From positions 1 to 50,463 of IMG/VR virus record IMGVR_UViG_3300038548_000551: 50,463 bases of DNA. The stretch is one strand, 5' to 3'. The position numbers and the translations under genes were made by a program. The notes under the pieces are model-generated. The model ran no database searches and was not told the DNA's origin. It worked only from the letters and a program-made list of their open reading frames with translations. The DNA is from a virus. Positions 22,064-29,871 of the stretch are shown here, in pieces. Position 1 is the first letter of the stretch, and every line of letters starts with the position of its first letter.

Positions 22064-22774
22064 ATGGCAGTCACAACGACGGTCCAGGACATCCTGAATG
22101 GGGCCTACGGTAAGAGCCTCAAGAATCAGCCGGGCACGATCGCCGCGGAGGCGACCGAGCTCCTGAACGTGGTCAACCGGATCCACCGGGGGATCTATGC
22201 GTTCTCCGCCCGGCTCAACCCCATCTTCTTCGCGGAGGCCGTCCCGATCACCGAGGCCGGCGGGACCTGGCCGCGGCCGGAGGAGGCAGAGGCCATCGCC
22301 CGGATCGAGGATTCGGCGTTCGCTGAAGTGATCGTGGTCCCCTTCGATGACCGCGCGGCGGAGCCCGGCAAGCTCTCCGTCTACGAGTTCGGCCAGGTCT
22401 TCACGGTGGCCGGCGCCGGTAACGACCCGTCCGGCGATCTGACGTTCTGGTTCTCCCGCCGGCCAACGGCCTACACGGCCCTGGTCGACACCCTGGATGC
22501 GCAGTGGCGCGAGGAGTACAACGAGCTGCTGATCCTGGAGCTGGCCATCTACCTCTCGGCCAAGGACGGCCGCTTCGATGAGGTGGGGCTGTGGGTGCCC
22601 GAGCGCGACCGGTGGGCCTCGCTGTTGGGGGCGTTCCTCCAGCATGCCACGAGCAACCTGGTCAAGCGCTTCGGCCACACCAACCGCATGAACGCCGAGA
22701 CGCTCCAGTCGATCATCCCCCTGTTCTTCTCGACGCCCAACCAGCCCCGTGGGGCGACCGGAGGTGGCGGATGA
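22064..22774 (+). CDS. Head-completion/adaptor candidate
   Basis: A 236-residue protein with GAGGTGG before the ATG. It has VQDILNGAYGKSLKNQPG near the start, a beta-rich middle with VIVVPFDDRAAEPGKLSVYEFGQVFTVAG and a C-terminal EEYNELLILELAIYLSAKDGRF helix. The opening resembles podovirus tail-accessory proteins that sit under the portal ring. The stop overlaps the next ATG (ATGA). Confidence 0.55.
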   Translation: MAVTTTVQDILNGAYGKSLKNQPGTIAAEATELLNVVNRIHRGIYAFSARLNPIFFAEAVPITEAGGTWPRPEEAEAIARIEDSAFAEVIVVPFDDRAAEPGKLSVYEFGQVFTVAGAGNDPSGDLTFWFSRRPTAYTALVDTLDAQWREEYNELLILELAIYLSAKDGRFDEVGLWVPERDRWASLLGAFLQHATSNLVKRFGHTNRMNAETLQSIIPLFFSTPNQPRGATGGGG

Positions 22775-23463
22775 CCTACGAGGAGGTGGTGGAAAACGCC
22801 CTCGCCCGGACCCTGGATTTCGATGGCCAGTTCCCGAGCTCCCGCCGGCCGATGTACCGGCGGATCGGCAAGCGCCAGCAGCAGCTGATGAGCATGGCCT
22901 CGAAGGTCAGCCCGGATTACCACGGCGCCTGCGCAACGGGTGCGCTCGACGCCAACGGCTGCCTGGATCTCCGGGATCTCGAGACGGCGGTCGGTCTGGA
23001 CCAGGCCGGCGTCATCCAGCGATTCGAGATCAACGATCCCGGGACCGGTGTCTTCCCCACCGGCACCCAGGTCCACCTGGTCTCGCGCGACGACGTCAAG
23101 GCGGGGATTGCCCCGCGGGCCACGCTGCGCGACCGGTTCATCAAGGGGATTGCCCCGGACCTGGATGGCGTGGTGTCGATCGACGTCTACTACGGCCGGA
23201 TTGCCGACATGCCGCTGGCGGCCGAGGACGGCACGACCGACCTGGAGATGCACGAGACCCACCAGGAGCTGCTCATCATCGACCTGACCAAGGACCTGGT
23301 CCGCAAGGCCCTCGAGCTCTCGCCCGAGGCCAAGGGGGGGGTGCTCGCGATCCTGGAGACGGAGGAGCAGGCGGCGCTGGCCGATTACACCAACGACGTG
23401 GCCGCGTTTGCGTCCGCCCAGGAGAAGCGGTTCTCCGAACCTCCGCCGACGGCCGTCCGGTAG
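22771..23463 (+). CDS. Head-completion/adaptor candidate
   Basis: A 230-residue protein coupled to the previous gene by ATGA. MTYEEVVENALARTLDFDG opens it; RRPMYRRIGKRQQQLMSMASKVSPDY follows; the C-terminal ETHQELLIIDLTKDLVRKALELS helix parallels the EEYNELLILELAIYLS helix of the preceding protein. The matching layout suggests related connector proteins. The tail accessory role is inferred. Confidence 0.55.
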   Translation: MTYEEVVENALARTLDFDGQFPSSRRPMYRRIGKRQQQLMSMASKVSPDYHGACATGALDANGCLDLRDLETAVGLDQAGVIQRFEINDPGTGVFPTGTQVHLVSRDDVKAGIAPRATLRDRFIKGIAPDLDGVVSIDVYYGRIADMPLAAEDGTTDLEMHETHQELLIIDLTKDLVRKALELSPEAKGGVLAILETEEQAALADYTNDVAAFASAQEKRFSEPPPTAVR

Positions 23464-23504
23464 ATGCCTCCCGACTGGTTCATCCCATCACACGAGGCAG
23501 TCTG

Positions 23505-24260
23505 ATGTCCAGCACTGACTTTTTGGTTGAATATCAGGACTCTGCGCTAAACAACATCGTCGGCAACCCGACGATCATCGGCTCTACGGGTCCTGGGGGC
23601 TGTTCTACCCTCGTCAACACTGACGGTTGGAACGCCACTTACAAACGGATGCTGCGCGAGATCGACATGACGGCATCGTCCAACTGTCAGAATTTCGATG
23701 GCGTTGTGCCTTGGCGGACAGCCGAGGGCATGATGCCCGCACAGCCGCCGAGTGGCTTGATCTACCGTGTGCGCGAGGAGGTTGCTGCCGAACACGTCAG
23801 TGGTGGGGGCGTCTCGCGTGTGTTCTGGGGGCAGGTGATGACCTGGAGCCATCTGTTCCCAGGAGCCCCGCCCTTCAGCACCACCGATCCGGGGATGATT
23901 GGATTCCTGTGGTATCAGACGGGGGCCACAGCGGCGAATTGGCGCTGCAAAGCCTCCGCCAACGACGGGACGCCTCTTTTCGATTTCGATACAGGGCTCC
24001 CCGGCGACGGGCCGCTCTACAATTTCCGCATCGACTTCGACGGCAGGCTCGGCGAACAGAACATCAAGTATTACGTGGACGAGGTTCTCATCGCCACGTT
24101 CAATCCTCCTGACGACGTATTTGGCGGGCTCAACACCAGCGATAGACGGCTCGGTATCGGCATCAACTGCCAGGGGGGCAATCGGGCGAGAGCATTTCAC
24201 GCGATGGTGGCGCGGCATGGATGGCAGCACTACATCCAGACTGGCCCGGAGGTTCTCTAA
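23505..24260 (+). CDS. LamG/ConA-like tail receptor module, copy A
   Basis: A 251-residue protein with GAGGCAG before the ATG. Strands YNFRIDFDGRLGEQNIKYYVDEVLIATFNPP and a closing RLGIGINCQGGN match a jelly-roll (LamG/concanavalin-like) fold of the kind that binds sugars. The next gene has the same RWYVDEVLI strand. Base composition is noticeably less GC-rich than neighbours, which suggests import. A spike or fibre receptor module is the likely role. Confidence 0.6.
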   Translation: MSSTDFLVEYQDSALNNIVGNPTIIGSTGPGGCSTLVNTDGWNATYKRMLREIDMTASSNCQNFDGVVPWRTAEGMMPAQPPSGLIYRVREEVAAEHVSGGGVSRVFWGQVMTWSHLFPGAPPFSTTDPGMIGFLWYQTGATAANWRCKASANDGTPLFDFDTGLPGDGPLYNFRIDFDGRLGEQNIKYYVDEVLIATFNPPDDVFGGLNTSDRRLGIGINCQGGNRARAFHAMVARHGWQHYIQTGPEVL

Positions 24261-24991
24261 TGTCCGAGAACGTCCAGCCTCTCATCACGTTCAACGCGCA
24301 GGGCCGCACCTTCTATCCCGGCTTGGATGTGCTGGGTTTCGACGCGCAATTCGGAAGCGGGAATTTCAGCAACATCATCAGCTTCAACGACATCCAGTGG
24401 GTGAGGATTCGCCACAGCGCTGCTGGCGATGATGCCTTCGTGAATGTCTTGGGCGCCCACCCTTTCGTGCATCCGATCCTCGACCCGCTCATCCCTCTGC
24501 CGTACCAAATCCGCCTCACCGAAACGATTCAGGTCGACTTCGGAGCGGCAACACAGGGCCGGATCTTTTTCGGGTTCGGGGAATGGGTCGATGTCACGGC
24601 CGACGACTCGCTCCGTGGCCTCGGCTTCTACTGCGACGAGACGGGCAACTGGTTCGCGCTGCTGTCGGACGCACTCGGGGATCGGGTGCGCGTGGACACG
24701 GGCGTCTCGACGGCAGCGGCTCACTTCTTCCGCGTCGAGCTGGACGGTGTTCTCAAAGAAGTTCGCTGGTACGTCGACGAGGTGCTCATCACGTCGCACT
24801 TGGTGGCGACCCCACTTGACCAAATTGCCTCGGGAACGGACTTGCAGTTCTACGATGTTGGCGTCCGCTCGACGGGTGAACAGATTGACGCCTACATCGC
24901 TGCCGGCGCCTTGGCGCAGATGTCGTTCATCACCAACGAGCCAGAAGCCGGGGGTGCGAACCCTTGGACTCCGGGCTGTGGCTGTTCCTGA
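24260..24991 (+). CDS. LamG/ConA-like tail receptor module, copy B
   Basis: A 243-residue protein sharing one base with the previous stop. It has RIFFGFGEWVDVTADDSLRGLGFY and HFFRVELDGVLKEVRWYVDEVLITSH, paralleling YNFRIDFDG...KYYVDEVLIATF in copy A. The order of strands is the same, so both come from one jelly-roll ancestor. It ends WTPGCGCS. Likely part of the host-recognition structure. Confidence 0.6.
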   Translation: MSENVQPLITFNAQGRTFYPGLDVLGFDAQFGSGNFSNIISFNDIQWVRIRHSAAGDDAFVNVLGAHPFVHPILDPLIPLPYQIRLTETIQVDFGAATQGRIFFGFGEWVDVTADDSLRGLGFYCDETGNWFALLSDALGDRVRVDTGVSTAAAHFFRVELDGVLKEVRWYVDEVLITSHLVATPLDQIASGTDLQFYDVGVRSTGEQIDAYIAAGALAQMSFITNEPEAGGANPWTPGCGCS

Positions 24992-27370
24992 ATGGGCCAG
25001 CGCGACCGGCAGCGTCTGTTTCTCCCGTTCGGCCAGGGCCTCGAGCGCTCCGACGGCGTCCAGGTGACCGAGCCGGCCAAGTTCGAGGACCTCCGGAACG
25101 TCTTCCAATTCCGGGGCAAGGCCCAGGTGCGCAAGGGCTACACCCGGACCACGCAGCTGGTGGACCAGGACGACGTCACGGTGCTGGATCGGGTCCTCGC
25201 CCTGACGGCGCTGCGGGCCGAGCAGGCGGCGCTCGCGGTGGGCTACGACGACGTGAGCAAGGAAGCCCACGTCAACATCCTGAGTGTCATCGGGACCAAC
25301 GCCACCCACGTCGACAGCGCGGATGCCAACGGGCAGCTGTTCACGCTGCCACCCGGGGCCACCCTGGATCCGCCGGTGGTCGTGGCGGCGGGCTCCTCGC
25401 CGCGGGTGTTCTTCGCCCATGACGAGCCGCTGATGACCTCGCGGGCCAACACCCGGTTCTACGATCCGGATTCCTCGCCGCAGATCCGCGACCTCCTTGG
25501 GGACTTGGATGATGATGGCGTAGAGGAGCCCATCCAGTTCCGCGGCGTCTCGCGCTTCCTGGCGTTCCTGGTGGGCTGGGGCTACGGCACCGACGCCGAG
25601 AAGGACCGGCCGGACGTGCTGCGTGTCAGCCTGGCCGGCGATCCGACGATCTTTAACCCGCGACACTTCTTCATTGCCGGCCAGCGCTCCGAGCCGATTG
25701 TCACCGCCCGGCAGGCGGGCCGGATCCTGCTGGTGTTCAAGGAGGGCGAGACCCATGAAATCTTTGGCTACTCCCCGGAGACTTTCGGGATTCGCCCAGC
25801 CGATGCGCTGTTCGGGTGTGTCGGATCGCGTCTGGCGGTCAGCGTGGCCGACGCTGTGTTCTTCTGGAGCACCCAGGGCCCCCGGATGTCACAGGGGGGC
25901 CAGTCCGTCGACCTGGCTGTTCCACTCGACATCGAGGGACCAGACCCCGCGACTCTGGTTGCGGAGTCTGATCCTGAACGCGCGTTTGCCGAGTACGACC
26001 CCGAGAATCGCATCGTCATGTTCGTGTGGGGCCGGCGCGTCTACGCCCTTTCGATCCGCGACCCCAACACGCCCCGGTGGAGCTACTACGAGCTCGGGGC
26101 CAATGCGGAGCCGCTGTGTGGATCCCAGTTCTTCTCCGGCATCGGTGGCGGGGGTGGCGGTGCGGCACCGGTAGGGTGGCCGCGCCTGGGTGGGGCGACG
26201 ATCCCCACCGCGCCCCCGCCAGCGCTGCCGACGTTCGGGGATACCACCATCGACCTCACCTGGGAAAACAACGGCGGCGGCGGGGCCAACGGCAACGAAG
26301 TCGTCCAGATATGGGTCCGTGACGTCGAGCAGGCGCTGCCGGGCTCGCCCAATCCGAACCATTGGTTCCTCAAGGCCAGTCCGGCGGTCGATCTCCTCAC
26401 TACTGGCGGCCCGGATTTCACCCAGACGTTCCAGATCACGGGGCTGAAACCTGCCCGGGAGTGGGAGGTCTCGCTCCGCTACAAGGCCGCCGGCCAGTTC
26501 ACCCCCGGCTTTATAACCGGCGACCCGGACACCTGGACGGATCCAGCCTGCCCGGGCCCGGCCGAATGTCCGCCGGCTTACGCGGTGGGGCTATTCACGA
26601 CGGCCAGCGCGCCCGTGCTACCCAGTCGCGGCGGCAACAACGAGGGCAAGTGGGAGCGCACCACCGGAAGCGCGGAGAGCATTACCGTCCCGATCAACAT
26701 TCCGGCTGACCACGAGGAGCTGGTCATGGAGGTCGAGCGGTTCGAGGCCACGATCGGCGATCCCTCTGTGCAGGACATCGGGGGCACGGGCATGGGGCCG
26801 CCCGACACCGCGAACATTGCCCAGGGACCGTTCGCGGTGATCGAGCCGGCGCTGGCGGCGGGCTCGACTACGTTCGTCGACAGCTCTCCGGTGCCCGAGC
26901 AGCTGCACAACTACCGGATCCGGTTCTTGGCCCCGGGCAATGCGGCGGATAGTGCGTTCAGCAACACCTTGAGCTGCCATGCCGGGCCCGATCCGCCCAC
27001 GGGATTCGGGGTCGATTGCACGGTTGGGGGGGGGGAGTTCCTCACACAGTGGGCCAACACGGCCACGCCGGTGGCGTCGGATCCCAACTTCCCGCGGTTT
27101 TGTCCGCCACCGATCCCAGCGCCCTCGGCTGCGCCCGCCGCGCATTTCACGGAGACGTGGTTTGCCAACAAGACGGCGGCACCGACGACCTGGATCCTGA
27201 ATCCCGGCGGCCCGTCGCTTCCGTTCTCAAACGGCGGCAGCGTCTTGTTGGTCGGTGCGAGCCCCGGGGATGAGGGGCGCGCAGCGGCGCGTCACCGGGT
27301 GGAGTGCTCCCCCGGAGTCTTCGATTACTCGCGATGGTCCAACTTCGACTCCTGTTTCGTGTCGGCGTAG
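24992..27370 (+). CDS. Large tail protein with propeller-like and FnIII-like parts
   Basis: A 792-residue protein directly after the preceding stop. The start FLPFGQGLERSDGVQVTEPAKFEDLRNVFQFRG and repeated VFFAHDEPLM, FIAGQRSEPIVTARQAGRILLVFKEGETHEIFG, AVFFWSTQGPRM segments resemble beta-propeller tail hub proteins (P22 gp10-like plan). Residues from about 400 on look like fibronectin-type strands (TIDLTWENNGGG, TGLKPAREWEVSLRYK). A run of ten G at 27026-27035 encodes Gly-Gly-Gly-Glu and could slip. Likely a tail core with surface extensions. Confidence 0.65.
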   Translation: MGQRDRQRLFLPFGQGLERSDGVQVTEPAKFEDLRNVFQFRGKAQVRKGYTRTTQLVDQDDVTVLDRVLALTALRAEQAALAVGYDDVSKEAHVNILSVIGTNATHVDSADANGQLFTLPPGATLDPPVVVAAGSSPRVFFAHDEPLMTSRANTRFYDPDSSPQIRDLLGDLDDDGVEEPIQFRGVSRFLAFLVGWGYGTDAEKDRPDVLRVSLAGDPTIFNPRHFFIAGQRSEPIVTARQAGRILLVFKEGETHEIFGYSPETFGIRPADALFGCVGSRLAVSVADAVFFWSTQGPRMSQGGQSVDLAVPLDIEGPDPATLVAESDPERAFAEYDPENRIVMFVWGRRVYALSIRDPNTPRWSYYELGANAEPLCGSQFFSGIGGGGGGAAPVGWPRLGGATIPTAPPPALPTFGDTTIDLTWENNGGGGANGNEVVQIWVRDVEQALPGSPNPNHWFLKASPAVDLLTTGGPDFTQTFQITGLKPAREWEVSLRYKAAGQFTPGFITGDPDTWTDPACPGPAECPPAYAVGLFTTASAPVLPSRGGNNEGKWERTTGSAESITVPINIPADHEELVMEVERFEATIGDPSVQDIGGTGMGPPDTANIAQGPFAVIEPALAAGSTTFVDSSPVPEQLHNYRIRFLAPGNAADSAFSNTLSCHAGPDPPTGFGVDCTVGGGEFLTQWANTATPVASDPNFPRFCPPPIPAPSAAPAAHFTETWFANKTAAPTTWILNPGGPSLPFSNGGSVLLVGASPGDEGRAAARHRVECSPGVFDYSRWSNFDSCFVSA
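27026..27035 (+). repeat. G10 homopolymer inside the large tail gene
   Basis: Ten consecutive G bases, in frame as GTT GGG GGG GGG GAG. Homopolymers of this length slip readily during replication. A one-base change would cut off the last 110 or so residues of the tail protein and could vary the surface or host range. Whether it varies in a population cannot be seen here. Confidence 0.9.
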
Positions 27371-27373
27371 ACG

Positions 27374-27898
27374 ATGACAGGCACACCGATCCCGACCCTG
27401 TTCCTGGGGAGCAACGGCCCCACGGCCGACGTCTGGCAGTGGGATGACGGCATCACCGACGGCCAGGTTCTGGCCGGCGACGGTGACGCCATCGGCATGC
27501 TGGCCAAGAGCGTTCGGGCCTCGCCGGCCGGCGTGGGGGGCGAGTGCATTTTCACGCAGTTCTGGATTGCGATTACCTACGACATGGACGCCGTGACGAT
27601 GCGATTCACCCCGATCGTGGACGGTGTGATTTTCGACGGGACGGGGGGCAATCCAGACCTCTCCCAGCAGCTCGCGCTCACGGGGACGCCCGGCACCCGG
27701 GTGACCGAGCGCTTCGAGTTTGGGATGTCGGTGCCGTTTGACGACGGGGTGAGCGCCGACGCCATCCGTACCGCGCTCCGCGGGGCGTGGTTCCAGCTTC
27801 AAATCGACCTGGTGGGTGGCCTGGGAAATGGCGACCTGATAATCGAGCAGCCGGAGATCGAGTTCGAGATCGTGCGCGAATCTCTGCAAGCCCAATAA
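27374..27898 (+). CDS. Small tail-associated protein, 174 aa
   Basis: A 174-residue acidic, beta-rich protein: PTLFLGSNGPTADVWQWDDGITDG, FTQFWIAITYDMDAVTMRFTPIVDG, RGAWFQLQIDLVGG. It sits four bases after the large tail protein and 12 before the ejection genes. Composition suits a beta-sandwich tail component. No family was recognised. Confidence 0.55.
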   Translation: MTGTPIPTLFLGSNGPTADVWQWDDGITDGQVLAGDGDAIGMLAKSVRASPAGVGGECIFTQFWIAITYDMDAVTMRFTPIVDGVIFDGTGGNPDLSQQLALTGTPGTRVTERFEFGMSVPFDDGVSADAIRTALRGAWFQLQIDLVGGLGNGDLIIEQPEIEFEIVRESLQAQ

Positions 27899-27910
27899 GG
27901 ACGGTGCATT

Positions 27911-28507
27911 ATGGGATTTTCCCAGTTCCGGCAAGAGAACACTCAGCGCTCCCAGGATGAGCTCCGCCGCTCCCAGCAGCTCGGGGGGCAGGCGGAGAAT
28001 GAGTTCTTCCAGCGATCGCTCGACTTCGACGCCCAGGCCGCCGCCGAGACCAGCGCCCGGGGCATCGCCGGATCCCTCTCCGGGCAGCTCGGGCGGAACC
28101 TCGAGCTGGCTCGAGGACAAGCCGTGGGCTCGGGGCGACTCGACACGGGGTTTTTTGACGAGGATCGTGGACGGATCTTCGAGGACTTCAACGAGCGACT
28201 GACCAACGCCATCGCCCAGCAGGCGCTGCAAGCCCAGTCGCTGAACCTCCAGAACCTGGGCAACATCGGCAACTTCGGGGCGAATGTCTCGAATCGGTTC
28301 GTCAACCTGCTGGGTGGCTCGCTCGATCGGGCGACGGCCGAGGAGAACGCGCGCCGGCAGCAAGGCGGCGGGCTGTTCGGCAAGCTGCTCGGTGGGGTGA
28401 TCGGCGCGGCGGCTCCGGGTATCGGCGGCGGGATCGGCGCGGCGATCGGTGGCGGGATTAGTGGCCTGTTCGGTGGCGGCGACAAGAAAGGGAAGGCCGG
28501 CCAATGA
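27911..28507 (+). CDS. Internal virion/ejection protein, small
   Basis: A 198-residue protein. Residues 1-135 are helical and rich in Gln, Arg and Ala (QENTQRSQDELRRSQQLGG, LTNAIAQQALQAQSLNLQNLG). The end is a Gly/Ala/Ile-rich hydrophobic stretch (LLGGVIGAAAPGIGGGIGAA) that could cross a membrane. This is the plan of podovirus internal proteins (T7 gp14, P22 gp7 type) that leave the head first and form the channel. The following two genes are its usual partners. Confidence 0.7.
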   Translation: MGFSQFRQENTQRSQDELRRSQQLGGQAENEFFQRSLDFDAQAAAETSARGIAGSLSGQLGRNLELARGQAVGSGRLDTGFFDEDRGRIFEDFNERLTNAIAQQALQAQSLNLQNLGNIGNFGANVSNRFVNLLGGSLDRATAEENARRQQGGGLFGKLLGGVIGAAAPGIGGGIGAAIGGGISGLFGGGDKKGKAGQ

Positions 28508-29871
28508 CTGTCCCCTTCCGCCCCAGTGTGCTGCCGGTCCCCGAGCCGCAGACGCCTTTCTTGGACACGATCACTCGGGCGTTCCTCCAGACGCGCAACC
28601 TGGTGCAGGCTGACCAGGCCACCGCCCAGGCCAACCAGCTGTTCGAGGACCAGCGCCGGCAGAACAAGCTGCGCTCGGAGACCCTGGCCGACGAGCTCAC
28701 CACGCGCCGGCAGGACCGGGCCATCCAGATCGCCGAGGATCCCCGGATCATCCAGGCCCCCCGGCCGGGGGCGGCAGCCCCTGGCCCGGTGACGGCTCCG
28801 GCCCAGCCACCCATCCCGGCCCAGCCCGGCATCCCGCCGGCACCGGGCGAGGAGACGATCGGTGGGCGGATTGCGGACGAATTGGCCCCGCCCCCGGGTG
28901 GGGGTGCCCCGGTGGGGGGTATTCCGCCCCAGGTTGCCCCAGGAGCGCCTCGCGGGCGAGGCGTCACCGACATCGGTGGTGGCCTCTCTTTCGATCCCCA
29001 GGGCCCAGCACGGGCCCAGGATGCGGCTTCTGCGCGATTGCGCGAGATGCTCGAGCAGGTGGCGGTCGGCCACGAGGATCCGGAGACCGGCGAAGCCATT
29101 CGCCAGGCCATCCCACAGATGTCCGCGATGATCCAGACGGGCCAGAACCCGTTGCAGGTGGTCCAGGCGACGATCGGCATGGTGGAACGCATCCAGGCTG
29201 CCCTGCGCGCGCTGCCCGAGAACGCCCGAACGCGCCTGGCGGCGATCGACATTTCCCGGCTGCCGCTCGAGAATCAGCTCGAGGCCGTCCAGGCGGCGGG
29301 GGCCCAGGCCGCCGGCACGGCGGCCGACATCGCGGCGCGCGCCGAGGAGACGCGGATCGACGAGCGCGAGCGGATCCAGGCCATCGAGCTCAAGCGGACG
29401 CCGACGGGGGGCCAGCTCCTCACAGGGGCACAGGGAGAGAAGCCCATCGGCCAGCGGTCCAACACCAAGTCCCTGATGACCCGGTTCACCCGGCTGTTCA
29501 CGGACAACCTGGAGGCGGCGCGGAGCGTCTCGATCACCGATCCGAACCTGCCGGCGCTCCAGGCGTCGGGCGAGGTGGTCTTCCAGGACGGCAAATTCAT
29601 CCGCCTCAACGTCGATGAGGCCGACATTCGGCTGAAAGCCCAGCTCCAGGCGTTGGAGGAGCGCGCGATCTTGTTCACCGACGAGGAGCTGGTGGAGGTG
29701 CGGGCGCGGTTTGACGAGCTGGCCGACGCGGCCCTGGCCGGAATCGGGCTCGAGGGTGGCCCCGAGCGGCCCACGCCGGGGGAGCGCACCACCCAGCTGC
29801 TGGCGGATGGCGTCACTGATCCGGATAGGATCAGGGAGATCCTCCGGGCCGAGGGATACAAAGTCCAGTGA
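28504..29871 (+). CDS. Internal virion/ejection protein, medium
   Basis: A 455-residue protein starting in an ATGA overlap. Helical N-terminus (FLDTITRAFLQTRNLVQADQATAQANQLFEDQRRQNK), Pro/Gly-rich linker near 90-160, and a long helical C-terminal half (QLQALEERAILFTDEELVEVRARFDELADAAL). It lies between the small and giant ejection proteins, the place of T7 gp15 or P22 gp20. No enzymatic motif is visible. Confidence 0.7.
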   Translation: MTVPFRPSVLPVPEPQTPFLDTITRAFLQTRNLVQADQATAQANQLFEDQRRQNKLRSETLADELTTRRQDRAIQIAEDPRIIQAPRPGAAAPGPVTAPAQPPIPAQPGIPPAPGEETIGGRIADELAPPPGGGAPVGGIPPQVAPGAPRGRGVTDIGGGLSFDPQGPARAQDAASARLREMLEQVAVGHEDPETGEAIRQAIPQMSAMIQTGQNPLQVVQATIGMVERIQAALRALPENARTRLAAIDISRLPLENQLEAVQAAGAQAAGTAADIAARAEETRIDERERIQAIELKRTPTGGQLLTGAQGEKPIGQRSNTKSLMTRFTRLFTDNLEAARSVSITDPNLPALQASGEVVFQDGKFIRLNVDEADIRLKAQLQALEERAILFTDEELVEVRARFDELADAALAGIGLEGGPERPTPGERTTQLLADGVTDPDRIREILRAEGYKVQ

